The notes beneath the pieces were generated by a model. That model saw nothing but the letters and a program-made list of their open reading frames with translations. It ran no database searches and was not told the origin of the DNA. Below, in pieces: positions 18,014-26,531 of a stretch of DNA of 64,000 bases; the stretch's first letter is position 1, and every line of letters begins with the position of its first letter. Made by a program: the position numbers and the translations under genes. Source of the stretch: Jannaschia sp. M317 (GTDB lineage Bacteria; Pseudomonadota; Alphaproteobacteria; Rhodobacterales; Rhodobacteraceae); assembly GCF_025141175.1 (NCBI RefSeq), contig NZ_CP081155.1, forward strand, positions 2,075,001 through 2,139,000, given 5' to 3'.

Positions 18014-20554
18014 TCAGGGGTCCGTCGTCATATGCGGTCGCGTCTCGGCCCAGATCCCTGGCAGGGCGTCGATTGCGGTTCGTGTTGCCGTGATGTCCTT
18101 GTCTTTCATGGCCTGCTCAACCTCGATCAAGGCCAGCCTGAGGGCGACTGCGCCCATCGTGGCTGCGCTTCCTGCGACGCGATGCGCACGCTCTGCCGTT
18201 TGTGAAAAATCCTGCGTCTCAAAGCTTTGCAGATAGTCCAGGGTATCGTCGATTTCGGCGACAAAACGGTCCAACAGCGATTGCGCGACCTCGGCCCCGA
18301 CAGTGTCCCGGAGTTCCTGGATATGACCGGGCAGCACAGCCTTCGATGGCGTGGCCCGTGCCGTTACCACCGCGTCACCGGGCCCGACCTGTTCGGAAAT
18401 GACCCGCAACAGCGCCTCGCGCGTCAGAGGCTTTGTCAGGATTTCGTTCATGCCATCCGACAGGAACGCCTGCTGTTCCTCTGCCATTGCATTGGCGGTC
18501 AGCGCCACAATCGGCGTCCTTGAGGAAGCGCCGGTTCCTGCGCGGATGGCCCGTGTCGCCGCGCGGCCGTCCATTATCGGCATGCTGATATCCATGAGGA
18601 TCAAATCGAAGCGCTGGGCCTGGGCCAGGTCTATGGCGATCTGCCCGTTTGTGGCTTCGGCGACGGAATGCCCGGCTGCAAGCAGCATCTCGCGCGCGAC
18701 AACACGATTGATCTCGTTGTCTTCGACCAGCAGAATCCGGCAGGCTCGGTCCGCTCTGACACGCTGATTTCTTTCTGCAGCGGGCTTTGGTGGCGCGATG
18801 GGATCTATCGGAAACTGGATGAGGAAAGTGCTTCCTTTGCCCAGGTCGCTTTCGACAGAGATTGTCCCGCCGAGCGCTTTGACAAATCTCTTTGCGATGC
18901 CAAGACCCAACCCGGTGCCCCCCACGTCGCGGTCATAGGAACTGTCACCGGTCATGAAATCGTCGAAAATCTGAGACTGAAGCGCGCTGTCCATTCCTAT
19001 GCCCGTGTCGCGGACAGTGATCGACAGGTTGGTGTCTGACGGCTGCCCCTCAGTCACCTCGGCGGTCACCGTGATGCTTCCGTCCTTGGTGAATTTCACC
19101 GCGTTCCCGATGACATTCATCAAGATGTGCTGAATGCGGTCACGATCTGCGTGAATCCACTCCGCAGGCTTGCCATTCCACCCCCATTGCAGCGTCGTGT
19201 CATTTGCCGATGCCGCGCCGCTTTGATTGTCCACGATATCCTGCAACAGGGTGCTCATGTTCATCGCGACGGGCCGCAGCCGAAGCTTGCCCGCATCGTA
19301 CTTGGTAATGTCTAGGACATCCGAAATATGGCTCATCAGCAGCTTGCCAGAGGTGTCCATATTCTTGATGTAGCGGTTCTGCTTTGAACTCAGCCGCGTG
19401 TCCCGCAAAAGCGCGAGATTGCCCAGCAGCCCATTGAGTGGCGTGCGGATTTCGTGGCTCATGGTCGCCAGAAAATCAGTCTTGGCCTTTTCTCCGGCCA
19501 ATGCGCGATCGCGCGCCGCGACTAGGTCTTCCTCTGCGCGGACACGATGCGAGATATCCCGCAGGAAGGCGATGAAGATCTCGCCCTCGTCGGTCTCGGC
19601 GGACTGAATGGCAAGTTCGACGGGAAACACATCTCCGTCCGCTCGTTTGGCCTCCAGCTTGACCCGGCCCTTGCCGACCACCCGTTTCTCACCGCCGACA
19701 CGCATGCGTTCCATCCCGGCCTCATGGGCTGCGCGATGATGGTCGGGAACGATCAGATCGCTCATGGTCTGGCCAATCGCATCTTCTGCGGCGTAGCCAA
19801 AGATCTGCTCGGCGGCGGCGTTGAAATCCAGAACAAGCCCCTTTGCATCGCTGACCACAACGGCATCCAGCGCCGTGCCGGTGACGATGTTCATGCGCTT
19901 GCTGGCCTCGATCGCCTCGGACCGCCGTCGAACGTTCAGATTATTGAGACGGGTCAGATATACCGCCAGAAGCAGCAGCGCCAGCAATAGAAAGGTCACG
20001 CCAACGGCCAATTGGGTCAATGTCACCGCAATGTTGGTCCGGCGCAGATCTGAATTCCGGGCGAAATAGTTCAGTCCCGAATTGGACATTGACCGAACGT
20101 TAGAGCGCACGTCCTGAGACAATTGCAAAAGCGCGGGCAGCGCGGCAATCAGCTCCGGATCGCTGGCATCAATTGTCGGGACTGCATTAGCGAGGAAAGA
20201 TTGCACAATACCAAGGTTTTCCGAGAATTTCCCGTCGTTGCGCAGTGACGCATACAAAGACGATTCCCGCAGTGTCTTGACGCGGCTGTAGAATATATCG
20301 AATTCCTGCCGGACGGTCTTCAGGTCCGGTCGGTCCTCTTGCAGGGCAAGCAGAAGGTTGAGTTCATATTCGAGAAATTCCACCTCGGCCTGCGACAGGG
20401 TCCACTGTACATTGTCCGAACTGGCCGAATTCAACAGGCGCAAATCACGCGCCACGTTCACCGACATGAAAACGATTGCCGCAAAGGACGTCACCGCCAG
20501 CGCCAGCCAGATCATGAGCCGGGTGCGACCCGCCAGACCTTTGCCAAGTCGCAT
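18014..20554 (-). CDS. Hybrid sensor histidine kinase (PAS-HisKA-HATPase-REC-Hpt)
   Basis: 846 residues from the ATG at 20554, which follows AAGGAG; a GTG five codons earlier overlaps that ribosome-binding site and is not favoured. Domains in order: transmembrane helix ~12-32, periplasmic sensor ~35-175, second helix ~178-200, PAS ~220-335, HisKA with His367 (SHEIRTPLNG), HATPase ~470-582 (NVIGNAVKF, DTGIGM, GGTGLGLGI), REC with Asp655, Hpt with His791 (AHRVAGSAATMGA). All phosphorelay residues are present. It lies 53 bp downstream of a small periplasmic protein gene and inside the EPS cluster. The LuxR-type regulator at 22930 is the natural output partner by position, though this is an inference. 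Confidence 0.95.
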   Translation of the reverse strand: MRLGKGLAGRTRLMIWLALAVTSFAAIVFMSVNVARDLRLLNSASSDNVQWTLSQAEVEFLEYELNLLLALQEDRPDLKTVRQEFDIFYSRVKTLRESSLYASLRNDGKFSENLGIVQSFLANAVPTIDASDPELIAALPALLQLSQDVRSNVRSMSNSGLNYFARNSDLRRTNIAVTLTQLAVGVTFLLLALLLLAVYLTRLNNLNVRRRSEAIEASKRMNIVTGTALDAVVVSDAKGLVLDFNAAAEQIFGYAAEDAIGQTMSDLIVPDHHRAAHEAGMERMRVGGEKRVVGKGRVKLEAKRADGDVFPVELAIQSAETDEGEIFIAFLRDISHRVRAEEDLVAARDRALAGEKAKTDFLATMSHEIRTPLNGLLGNLALLRDTRLSSKQNRYIKNMDTSGKLLMSHISDVLDITKYDAGKLRLRPVAMNMSTLLQDIVDNQSGAASANDTTLQWGWNGKPAEWIHADRDRIQHILMNVIGNAVKFTKDGSITVTAEVTEGQPSDTNLSITVRDTGIGMDSALQSQIFDDFMTGDSSYDRDVGGTGLGLGIAKRFVKALGGTISVESDLGKGSTFLIQFPIDPIAPPKPAAERNQRVRADRACRILLVEDNEINRVVAREMLLAAGHSVAEATNGQIAIDLAQAQRFDLILMDISMPIMDGRAATRAIRAGTGASSRTPIVALTANAMAEEQQAFLSDGMNEILTKPLTREALLRVISEQVGPGDAVVTARATPSKAVLPGHIQELRDTVGAEVAQSLLDRFVAEIDDTLDYLQSFETQDFSQTAERAHRVAGSAATMGAVALRLALIEVEQAMKDKDITATRTAIDALPGIWAETRPHMTTDP

Positions 20555-20607
20555 TACGCTCCTTTCCACCTTTCCGTCCGGGCGGCACGCGCCGTCTTGG
20601 ACAACGC

Positions 20608-21114
20608 CTACTCGACCGCCTCGATGCGGTCGAGCTGCCAGATGCTTCGAGAATAGATCACTTCGCTACGGTATTCGGACGTGCTGTCGTAGGGGTAGAT
20701 GACCCAAAGCGGACCCTTGTCGCGCACCGACATCGTGTTGCCGTCCATCCTGTAGGCAATGATCGGCCCACCCTCCACGGCATCGGACAGGGGGATTTCG
20801 ACGGTGTAGTCATTGATTGCCGTGGCCTTCAGGGTCGTTCCGTCGAGGCCCAGACGCTCTGCCAGAATGGCCAGAGACACTCCCTGAAAGACGTTTTCGC
20901 CTTCGGTCCAGATTGTCGAGGTTTCGATGACCGAGCTGTCCAGCGCTTCAAGCATGGCCAAGTCGAACACGGCGCTTTGGTCGACGTTCACCACGTCGAC
21001 CAATCCGGTGACGGTCAGGATCACGTCGCCCTCGGGCGCGGCAAGGTCGTTGGCCCAAACAGGCACGGCGGATATGGCGACGAACGCCATGGCGTGAAAA
21101 ACTGCGCGAGGCAT
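20608..21114 (-). CDS. Periplasmic protein with molybdopterin-oxidoreductase-like fold, no cysteine
   Basis: 168 residues. An N-terminal signal peptide (AMAFVAISAVPVWA, cleavage near residue 21) sends it to the periplasm. The mature part resembles the sulfite-oxidase/molybdopterin-binding fold seen in small oxidoreductase-like proteins: ILTVTGLVD at the start, FQGVSLAILAERLGL, INDYTVEIPLSD and DKGPLWVIYPYD. There is no cysteine anywhere, so the usual molybdenum ligand is missing and catalysis is unlikely. It is the first gene of a two-gene unit with the hybrid kinase and may present a ligand to the kinase sensor domain. Operator site 2 lies 74 bp upstream. Confidence 0.8.
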   Translation of the reverse strand: MPRAVFHAMAFVAISAVPVWANDLAAPEGDVILTVTGLVDVVNVDQSAVFDLAMLEALDSSVIETSTIWTEGENVFQGVSLAILAERLGLDGTTLKATAINDYTVEIPLSDAVEGGPIIAYRMDGNTMSVRDKGPLWVIYPYDSTSEYRSEVIYSRSIWQLDRIEAVE

Positions 21115-21187
21115 TGGCTATCCTTTGCTGATCCTCCTGACATGACATGAAACCGGGTCCGTTCCCAACGGGTCAGACGGATAGCAC

Positions 21188-21205
21188 CCTATCCTTTCGG
21201 ATAGG
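21188..21205. promoter_or_regulatory. 18-bp palindromic operator candidate, site 2
   Basis: A perfect CCTATCC-TTTC-GGATAGG, extended by one more C/G on each side (21187-21206), making eight-base arms. A further GGATAG half site abuts on the left (21179-21184). It is 74 bp upstream of the periplasmic-protein/kinase unit and lies past the 3' end of the sugar-transferase gene. Confidence 0.75.
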
Positions 21206-21296
21206 GTAGGGGGATTGGGCACCCTGTATCCTTGGGGGTGGAGGGGTTCGTGGGGGGGGCGGGGCCATGGTCTTGTTCCGCCTTGACCGCCCCGGG

Positions 21297-22688
21297 TCAG
21301 TACGCCCCCCGACCGGATGCAACGGCCCCGAATGTGCGCAGGATGAGAACAAGGTCCACAAGCAACGTCCGGGATACGGCATAAGAAATGTCCATTTCGA
21401 CCATCTGATCGAAACCGATATTCGCGCGGCCGGATACCTGCCAGACGCCGGTGATGCCAGGTTTGATGGCAAGCCGTCCAATGGCCCGTTTGGGGTAGGC
21501 GGCCACTTCGCTGGGCAATGCAGGGCGCGGACCGACAATGGCCATGTCGCCGCGCAGGACATTGAGAATCTGTGGCAATTCATCGATCGAGTATCGGCGG
21601 ATAAAGCGGCCAATACGCGTGACCCGTGGGTCGTTGCGGGATTTGAAGCACACACCTTTCCGGTCCGAACTGGCGAGCAATTCATCCCGGCGCGTTTCCG
21701 CGTCGGTGGTCATCGAGCGGAACTTGAAGATGGTGAAATCCTTGCCATCCTGGCCGACACGGGTCTGCCGGAACAGAACCGGGCCCCGGCTGTCCAGCTT
21801 GATTGCGATCGCGGTCAAGAAGAGCACGGGGGACAGAACCAGCAGGGCGCTGGCAGACAATGTGATATCCAGCAGCCGACGCCGCATGTCCGCGGCAGGG
21901 GCGGGCACGACGACAGTCCTGGCCGCATGGGCCAGGAAGGCGAAATTGCCTGCCAGATACCGATTGGCCAGACGGCGCGGCTCTTGCGCCAGACGCCAGA
22001 CCCATTCCATCTTGGCGCGCCGCACCGGTTTCGGTGCCCGCACGACCGTCCCCGCGAGGAAGTCAAACAACGCGCCGACCGCCAAAGTCAGCGAGGCGTT
22101 GAGGCGATGGGCGTGTCTGTGCAGCCAGATTTCCTGCATCGGTACGCCAAGCGCGACGAGAACGATGTCAGCCCCGCTTTCGTTGATGTCCGCGATCACG
22201 GCCTCAGGGTCCGCGGCTCCGGCAAAACCGTCGCGCGTTCCTGCGATGCGCAGGCCGGGGATCGTGTGGATCAGTTGACTGGCAGCCGCGTCCGCCGTGC
22301 CGGGCCTGCCACCGAACAGGTAAACCGATTTACCCATCTGTGCGGCGCGCTTCAGCAGGGCGGGAACAAAGTCCGTTCCGTTCAGGTTTTCGGTCAGTTT
22401 CTGACCCGTCATCCTGGCCGCCAATTCGATCCCGATGCCGTCGGGTAGCAGGACATCGGCTGCAGCGACGGCGCGTTTGTACTCGGCGTTCCGACGGCGG
22501 ATATTGCAGCAATGTGCGTTCATGAAGAACGCTCGGCGTTTGCCGGGGGAAAGCAGGTATTCGGTCGTCGTTCCGGTGGTGGCGTCGACCAGATCCAACC
22601 CCAAGGCGGCAAGATGCGCCGTCGCAAGACGTGGCATCGTAACGGCGGTTGCGAGGTCGACCTGGTCGGAAAAGGACGTGTGTTTCAT
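21297..22688 (-). CDS. Fused WecG/TagA-type glycosyltransferase and phosphoglycosyl transferase
   Basis: 463 residues from the ATG at 22688; the frame is open much further upstream but that part crosses the intergenic operator and is not coding-like. Residues ~30-235 are a GT26 (WecG/TagA/CpsF) domain with LPDGIGI, ALGVPMQEIWL and WRLAQEPRR. After a hydrophobic helix (~273-296), residues ~297-463 are a bacterial sugar-transferase (WbaP/ExoY-type) domain with FKFRSM, the catalytic SIDELPQ (Asp369-Glu370) and GPRPALPSE. One polypeptide therefore could start the lipid-linked repeat by sugar-1-phosphate transfer and add the second sugar. It is monocistronic and divergent from the LuxR-type regulator. 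Confidence 0.93.
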   Translation of the reverse strand: MKHTSFSDQVDLATAVTMPRLATAHLAALGLDLVDATTGTTTEYLLSPGKRRAFFMNAHCCNIRRRNAEYKRAVAAADVLLPDGIGIELAARMTGQKLTENLNGTDFVPALLKRAAQMGKSVYLFGGRPGTADAAASQLIHTIPGLRIAGTRDGFAGAADPEAVIADINESGADIVLVALGVPMQEIWLHRHAHRLNASLTLAVGALFDFLAGTVVRAPKPVRRAKMEWVWRLAQEPRRLANRYLAGNFAFLAHAARTVVVPAPAADMRRRLLDITLSASALLVLSPVLFLTAIAIKLDSRGPVLFRQTRVGQDGKDFTIFKFRSMTTDAETRRDELLASSDRKGVCFKSRNDPRVTRIGRFIRRYSIDELPQILNVLRGDMAIVGPRPALPSEVAAYPKRAIGRLAIKPGITGVWQVSGRANIGFDQMVEMDISYAVSRTLLVDLVLILRTFGAVASGRGAY

Positions 22689-22811
22689 GGCGTAAGTCCC
22701 TGAGGTTTTGAAGTTACCCTCAAGCTGACGAAAGCCGCGTCCTGGCTCAACGAATCGAACGGACAGGCCGACAGGCCTTTGGTGAACGATGCTTTCCTTG
22801 TGGCTTGGCGA

Positions 22812-22829
22812 CCTATCCCAATGAACAGG
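22812..22829. promoter_or_regulatory. 18-bp palindromic operator candidate, site 3
   Basis: CCTATCC-CAAT-GAACAGG: the left arm is perfect and the right arm matches five of seven positions; flanking GGCGA and TTCGCC add outer symmetry. It lies 101 bp upstream of the response regulator and 124 bp upstream of the divergent sugar-transferase fusion. Confidence 0.55.
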
Positions 22830-22929
22830 TTCGCCTCCGAATGCGTCGTGCCTTGCATCAGGGAAACGACAGTGTTTTTCCGTGCAACGTTTCGGACCAG
22901 GGTCTAGATGTAAGGAAAAGGACACTTCG

Positions 22930-23544
22930 ATGCGCGTACTGATTGCCGACGACCACGATCTGCTTCGCGACACCTTGGTTCTCTTTCTGCAGTCTCAGGG
23001 CGACATCCAGACCAGCACCGCCGCCGATCTGGCTGGTGCATGCAAGCTGATCGAAACAGGAGAACCGTATGACCTGGTTCTGCTTGACCTCAACATGCCC
23101 GGAATGAACGGGCTTGAGGGGTTGAGGCGCGCGCTCGCACTGGGGGACGGACAGCGCGTGGCCCTGCTTTCCGGGGAGGCAACGCGCGAGATCGTCGAGC
23201 AGGCGCTAGAGGCAGGGGCGGCTGGATTCGTGCCCAAGACATTGCCCGCAAAATCCATGGTAAATGCTGTGAAGTTCATGGCCATGGGCGAGCAATATGC
23301 GCCCATCGATTTCATGACCGCCGCAGAAGAGTCGCCTTCGCACCCGTTGGCTGACAAGCTGACCCCGCGCGAGCTTCAGGTGCTCAAGGGATTGACCGAG
23401 GGCAAGTCGAACAAGGAGATCGCCCGAGATCTGGAAATCACGGAGCCCACGGTCAAGCTCCACATGAAGACCTTGTACCGGAAGGTGGGTGCCGCAAACC
23501 GGACTCAGGCCGCATTGATCGCCAGAGAAGCAGGGCTGTTCTGA
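22930..23544 (+). CDS. LuxR/FixJ-type response regulator
   Basis: 204 residues from the ATG at 22930, with AAGGAAAAGGA just upstream. The receiver domain (1-120) starts VLIADDHDLLRD and has the phosphoacceptor Asp53 in LVLLDLNMPGMNG. The C-terminal LuxR-type helix-turn-helix (~140-204) reads LTPRELQVLKGLTEG, then KSNKEIARDLEI and PTVKLHMKTLYRKVG. It is a cytoplasmic transcription factor. It is encoded within the EPS cluster next to three 18-bp palindromes, including its own promoter, which argues that it controls the cluster and itself; phosphate could come from the Hpt of the hybrid kinase at 18014-20554. Confidence 0.94.
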   Translation: MRVLIADDHDLLRDTLVLFLQSQGDIQTSTAADLAGACKLIETGEPYDLVLLDLNMPGMNGLEGLRRALALGDGQRVALLSGEATREIVEQALEAGAAGFVPKTLPAKSMVNAVKFMAMGEQYAPIDFMTAAEESPSHPLADKLTPRELQVLKGLTEGKSNKEIARDLEITEPTVKLHMKTLYRKVGAANRTQAALIAREAGLF

Positions 23545-23562
23545 CCTATCCCGATGGATAGG
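23545..23562. promoter_or_regulatory. 18-bp palindromic operator candidate, site 4
   Basis: A perfect CCTATCC-CGAT-GGATAGG, beginning at the base after the response-regulator stop codon and ending 90 bp before the chain-length gene start. Confidence 0.75.
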
Positions 23563-23611
23563 CAGACGCTCCAATGTCCTCGGTCACCACACTTGCGAGC
23601 ACACGCCAAGC

Positions 23612-23629
23612 CGTATCCAGACGGTTAGG
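23612..23629. promoter_or_regulatory. 18-bp palindromic operator candidate, site 5
   Basis: CGTATCC-AGAC-GGTTAGG, matching 12 of 14 arm positions. It is centred 67 bp from site 4 and ends only 23 bp before the chain-length gene start, overlapping where a core promoter or leader would lie. Confidence 0.6.
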
Positions 23630-23652
23630 GTCATCGGCAAAGGAGATGCCCG

Positions 23653-25125
23653 ATGACGTTGCAGGACACCAATGCCGGTTCAACAGTCCACCCACCAAGA
23701 AAACGCCGCCTTTCGCTGCGCCGGTTTCTGGTGGGCGGACGCATTGGCGACCTTGGACGTTTCCCACGCTATCTCGCGTTTGCCCTTTTGGGTGGCACGC
23801 TGATTTGGGCACCGATCACCGGCTATCTTCGCACGGCACCCCTGACCTTCAAGTCAAGCACCTCGCTGATCCTGCCCGGCTCCGGCGCATCCGCGTCGAT
23901 GAATCTCAACGGTATCGGTCAGGCGTCGTCCTATGCGAACTCGGCTTTCTCCAGCAATTCGGTCAGCCCGACGGAAACCTACAAGCGGCTGATCGGCGCA
24001 GATCGGATTTTGGAGGCCGCGGCACAGTCGATGGGGTTCACCCGACAGGCGTTTGGCAAGCCTCGCATCAACCTCGTCGACCAGACGAGCCTGATCCATG
24101 TGGAAATCATCGGTGGCAGCGCCGAGGACGCACAGGCGCGTGGCGATGCCCTGCTGACCGCATTTTTTGCAGAGCTCGATGCCCTTCGGTCTGACGAACA
24201 GATGACCCGTGAAGACAGCGGCCTTGCGGCTATCGACGACTATCGGTCTTCGGTTGCTGCCACCCGGGAAGATATCTCCAGGTTGCAGCAGGAAACCGGG
24301 CTGATCTCTGCCGAACACTACGATGCCATCGTGGAATCGACCCGGCGTCTGGAAAACCGGGTTCAGGACCTTTCCGCGACACTCGACGAGAAAACGCAAA
24401 GTGTCGCCGCGCTCGAGGCCAGCCTCGGCATTCCGGCAAAGGCCGCCGCCGCTACACTCAAGCTGTTTGCAGATGCCGAATTCAATGCGCTTACCAACGA
24501 GGTTGGCGTCCAGGCTGCGGCACTGGCCAAGGCGCGCTCGCAGTTTGGCGAAGGCCATCCGACCGTTCAAAGCGCGAGCGCGGCACACCGTGCCGCGACC
24601 GCCGCCGTGCTGCGTCAGGCGGTGGCTGTCACAGGGTTGGACGCGGCGCAGCTTGAAACGCTGGACCTTGCGCCTGCTGGTGCACGTGCTGACCTGCTTG
24701 CGCAACTGGTCCGCATGGAAGCAGAACGCTCTGGCGCGGTGCGGGAACATGCCACGCTGTCGATGAGGCTGACGCGGGAGCAGACGCGGCAGGAAAACCT
24801 CGCTGCCGCCGCTGCGCGCCTTCAGGATCTGCAGCGCGACTTTTCTGTCGCCGAGGCAGTTTTTGCCACTGCGATCGCGCGCACCCAATCGACGAAATCC
24901 GATGTCTATGCGTCATACCCGCTGGTCCAGGTGCTGGAAAACCCATCCTTGCCGGATCGCGCGTCGTCACCAAACCGCAAACTGGCGATTGCCGCCGGTC
25001 TGGCGGCGACCTTGATGATGTTGCTCGGATTGCTTCTGGGATGGATGCGCTCTGTAATCATCGGACGGTTGGTTGGTACGCCCGTCGCACCTTTGGCGCG
25101 CGACGCACGCCAGGCCACGGCGTGA
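23653..25125 (+). CDS. Polysaccharide chain-length/co-polymerase protein (Wzz/GumC type, no kinase)
   Basis: 490 residues. A basic N-terminus leads to a transmembrane helix (~41-58), then a periplasmic Wzz region with LTFKSSTSLILPGSG, a long helical coiled-coil section (~180-420) and a second transmembrane helix (~446-465) followed by a short cytoplasmic tail. This is the layout of polysaccharide co-polymerases that set EPS chain length and link inner-membrane assembly to the OPX channel. There is no Walker-type BY-kinase domain and no tyrosine-rich tail. The polymerase gene follows with a GTGA overlap. Two operator palindromes precede it. Confidence 0.9.
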   Translation: MTLQDTNAGSTVHPPRKRRLSLRRFLVGGRIGDLGRFPRYLAFALLGGTLIWAPITGYLRTAPLTFKSSTSLILPGSGASASMNLNGIGQASSYANSAFSSNSVSPTETYKRLIGADRILEAAAQSMGFTRQAFGKPRINLVDQTSLIHVEIIGGSAEDAQARGDALLTAFFAELDALRSDEQMTREDSGLAAIDDYRSSVAATREDISRLQQETGLISAEHYDAIVESTRRLENRVQDLSATLDEKTQSVAALEASLGIPAKAAAATLKLFADAEFNALTNEVGVQAAALAKARSQFGEGHPTVQSASAAHRAATAAVLRQAVAVTGLDAAQLETLDLAPAGARADLLAQLVRMEAERSGAVREHATLSMRLTREQTRQENLAAAAARLQDLQRDFSVAEAVFATAIARTQSTKSDVYASYPLVQVLENPSLPDRASSPNRKLAIAAGLAATLMMLLGLLLGWMRSVIIGRLVGTPVAPLARDARQATA

Positions 25126-26459
25126 CACTGGGCAACCTGGCCGAGCGCATGGTCTACAAGGCCATGACCCTCACCTGGCCGTTCTATGCTGTTGGCGCAC
25201 TGTACGTAGTCGGCCCCGTGCTGGCCTGGATCCTTGGCGGGCTTGCTGTGCTCTCGCTCTATCTCGGGCCTGCGATACGGCAAGACCTGCGCGCGACGGG
25301 TCCTGTGCCACCGCTTGTCTGGATGTGGACTGCCGCGATGTGCGTGATGCTGGTGGCGCTTTGGGTCGGGCATCTGGACTGGGGGCTTGGCCTGAAGCAG
25401 ACGATCAAGTCGTCTATCGGTTGGGCCAAGGGCTGGGCCCTGCTGGTGTTGTTTCCCCTCGCCGGGGCAGTCTTGCCCATCCGGCGGTCTGTCTTGATCC
25501 GGGGTCAATGTGTTGTCGGTGCCTGGACGCTGGCTCTGGCACCGCTTTTGCTTGTGGCACCTTACATCGGGTTGCCGGAACGCATCTTTACCTCGCCTCT
25601 CAAGGCGGTGGGCGGGCCGGGGCCTGAGTATTTCAGCGTCTTTCTCTACACATTCGATCCCGCAAGCTGGACACCCCGGTGGCAGTTCTACGCCCCCTGG
25701 TCACCTTTTGCGGCTCTGCTGGGTGTCCTCATGGTTTTGTTCGCCTTGGAAGAAACTGATCGTAAATGGATGTTTGCGGGTATTGGCGCGGGGGTCCTGA
25801 TGATCCTAGCCTCGAAATCCCGCATGGGCCTGGTCGGGTTGGTGGCCTGCACGATTGCGCCGCGCATGATGCCGCTGATCCTGCGTGGGTGGGCGTGGCA
25901 TATGACGGCCGCGCTGACTGCCTCGATGGCAGTTCTGGGAACGGCTTTGGTGACCCTCGCCCAGGACGCGGTGTCCACGTTCAAAGGCGCACGCGCCGAC
26001 AGCACCCGTGTTCGTGAAACGCTACAGCGGATTGCAAGCGAACGCTGGCAGAACGAGGCCCTCTGGTTTGGTCACGGAACGGTTCACCCGGGATCGCACG
26101 CCGTGGAATACATGCCGATCGGCAGCCATCACACGTGGTACGGCTTGTTGTTCGTCAAGGGTCTGGTCGGGTTTGCGGCCCTGCTGGTTCCGATGTTGTG
26201 GCACACCAGTCTGGCAATGATCGATGCCGCCCGGCACCCGCGGGGGCGGCTTCCACTGGGTATATTGATGACAATCATCCTGTTGTCATTCGGCGAGAAC
26301 CTCGAGATCGAGGCATACATGCTCTGGCCGGGTCTCGTGCTTCTCGGCATTCATTTGCGCGAAATGAACACCGATGTCTTGCCGGCCGTGGGTGACGGTC
26401 AGAATGCAAACGTTGATACCGAAGAATTCCAATATGAATGTAGTTCAAGATCAGAGTGA
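25122..26459 (+). CDS. O-antigen ligase/Wzy-like polysaccharide polymerase
   Basis: 445 residues if started at the GTG at 25122, which overlaps the previous stop as GTGA; an ATG at 25149 is an alternative. About ten hydrophobic segments span the protein, with a periplasmic loop before YFSVFLYTFDPASW and the ligase/polymerase-type motif SHHTWYGLLFVKGLVG near residue 340. The family joins lipid-linked repeat units at the periplasmic face of the inner membrane. The position directly after the chain-length protein, and the flippase elsewhere in the cluster, make the polymerase role more likely than an O-antigen ligase role. The C-terminal tail is polar. Confidence 0.85.
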   Translation: MTLGNLAERMVYKAMTLTWPFYAVGALYVVGPVLAWILGGLAVLSLYLGPAIRQDLRATGPVPPLVWMWTAAMCVMLVALWVGHLDWGLGLKQTIKSSIGWAKGWALLVLFPLAGAVLPIRRSVLIRGQCVVGAWTLALAPLLLVAPYIGLPERIFTSPLKAVGGPGPEYFSVFLYTFDPASWTPRWQFYAPWSPFAALLGVLMVLFALEETDRKWMFAGIGAGVLMILASKSRMGLVGLVACTIAPRMMPLILRGWAWHMTAALTASMAVLGTALVTLAQDAVSTFKGARADSTRVRETLQRIASERWQNEALWFGHGTVHPGSHAVEYMPIGSHHTWYGLLFVKGLVGFAALLVPMLWHTSLAMIDAARHPRGRLPLGILMTIILLSFGENLEIEAYMLWPGLVLLGIHLREMNTDVLPAVGDGQNANVDTEEFQYECSSRSE

Positions 26460-26531
26460 TTGCCTCACCAACAGGTCATCAATGAGCCACTTCGGTTTCA
26501 TCCGCAGCCCTAAGTGACTACTTGGAGAATA

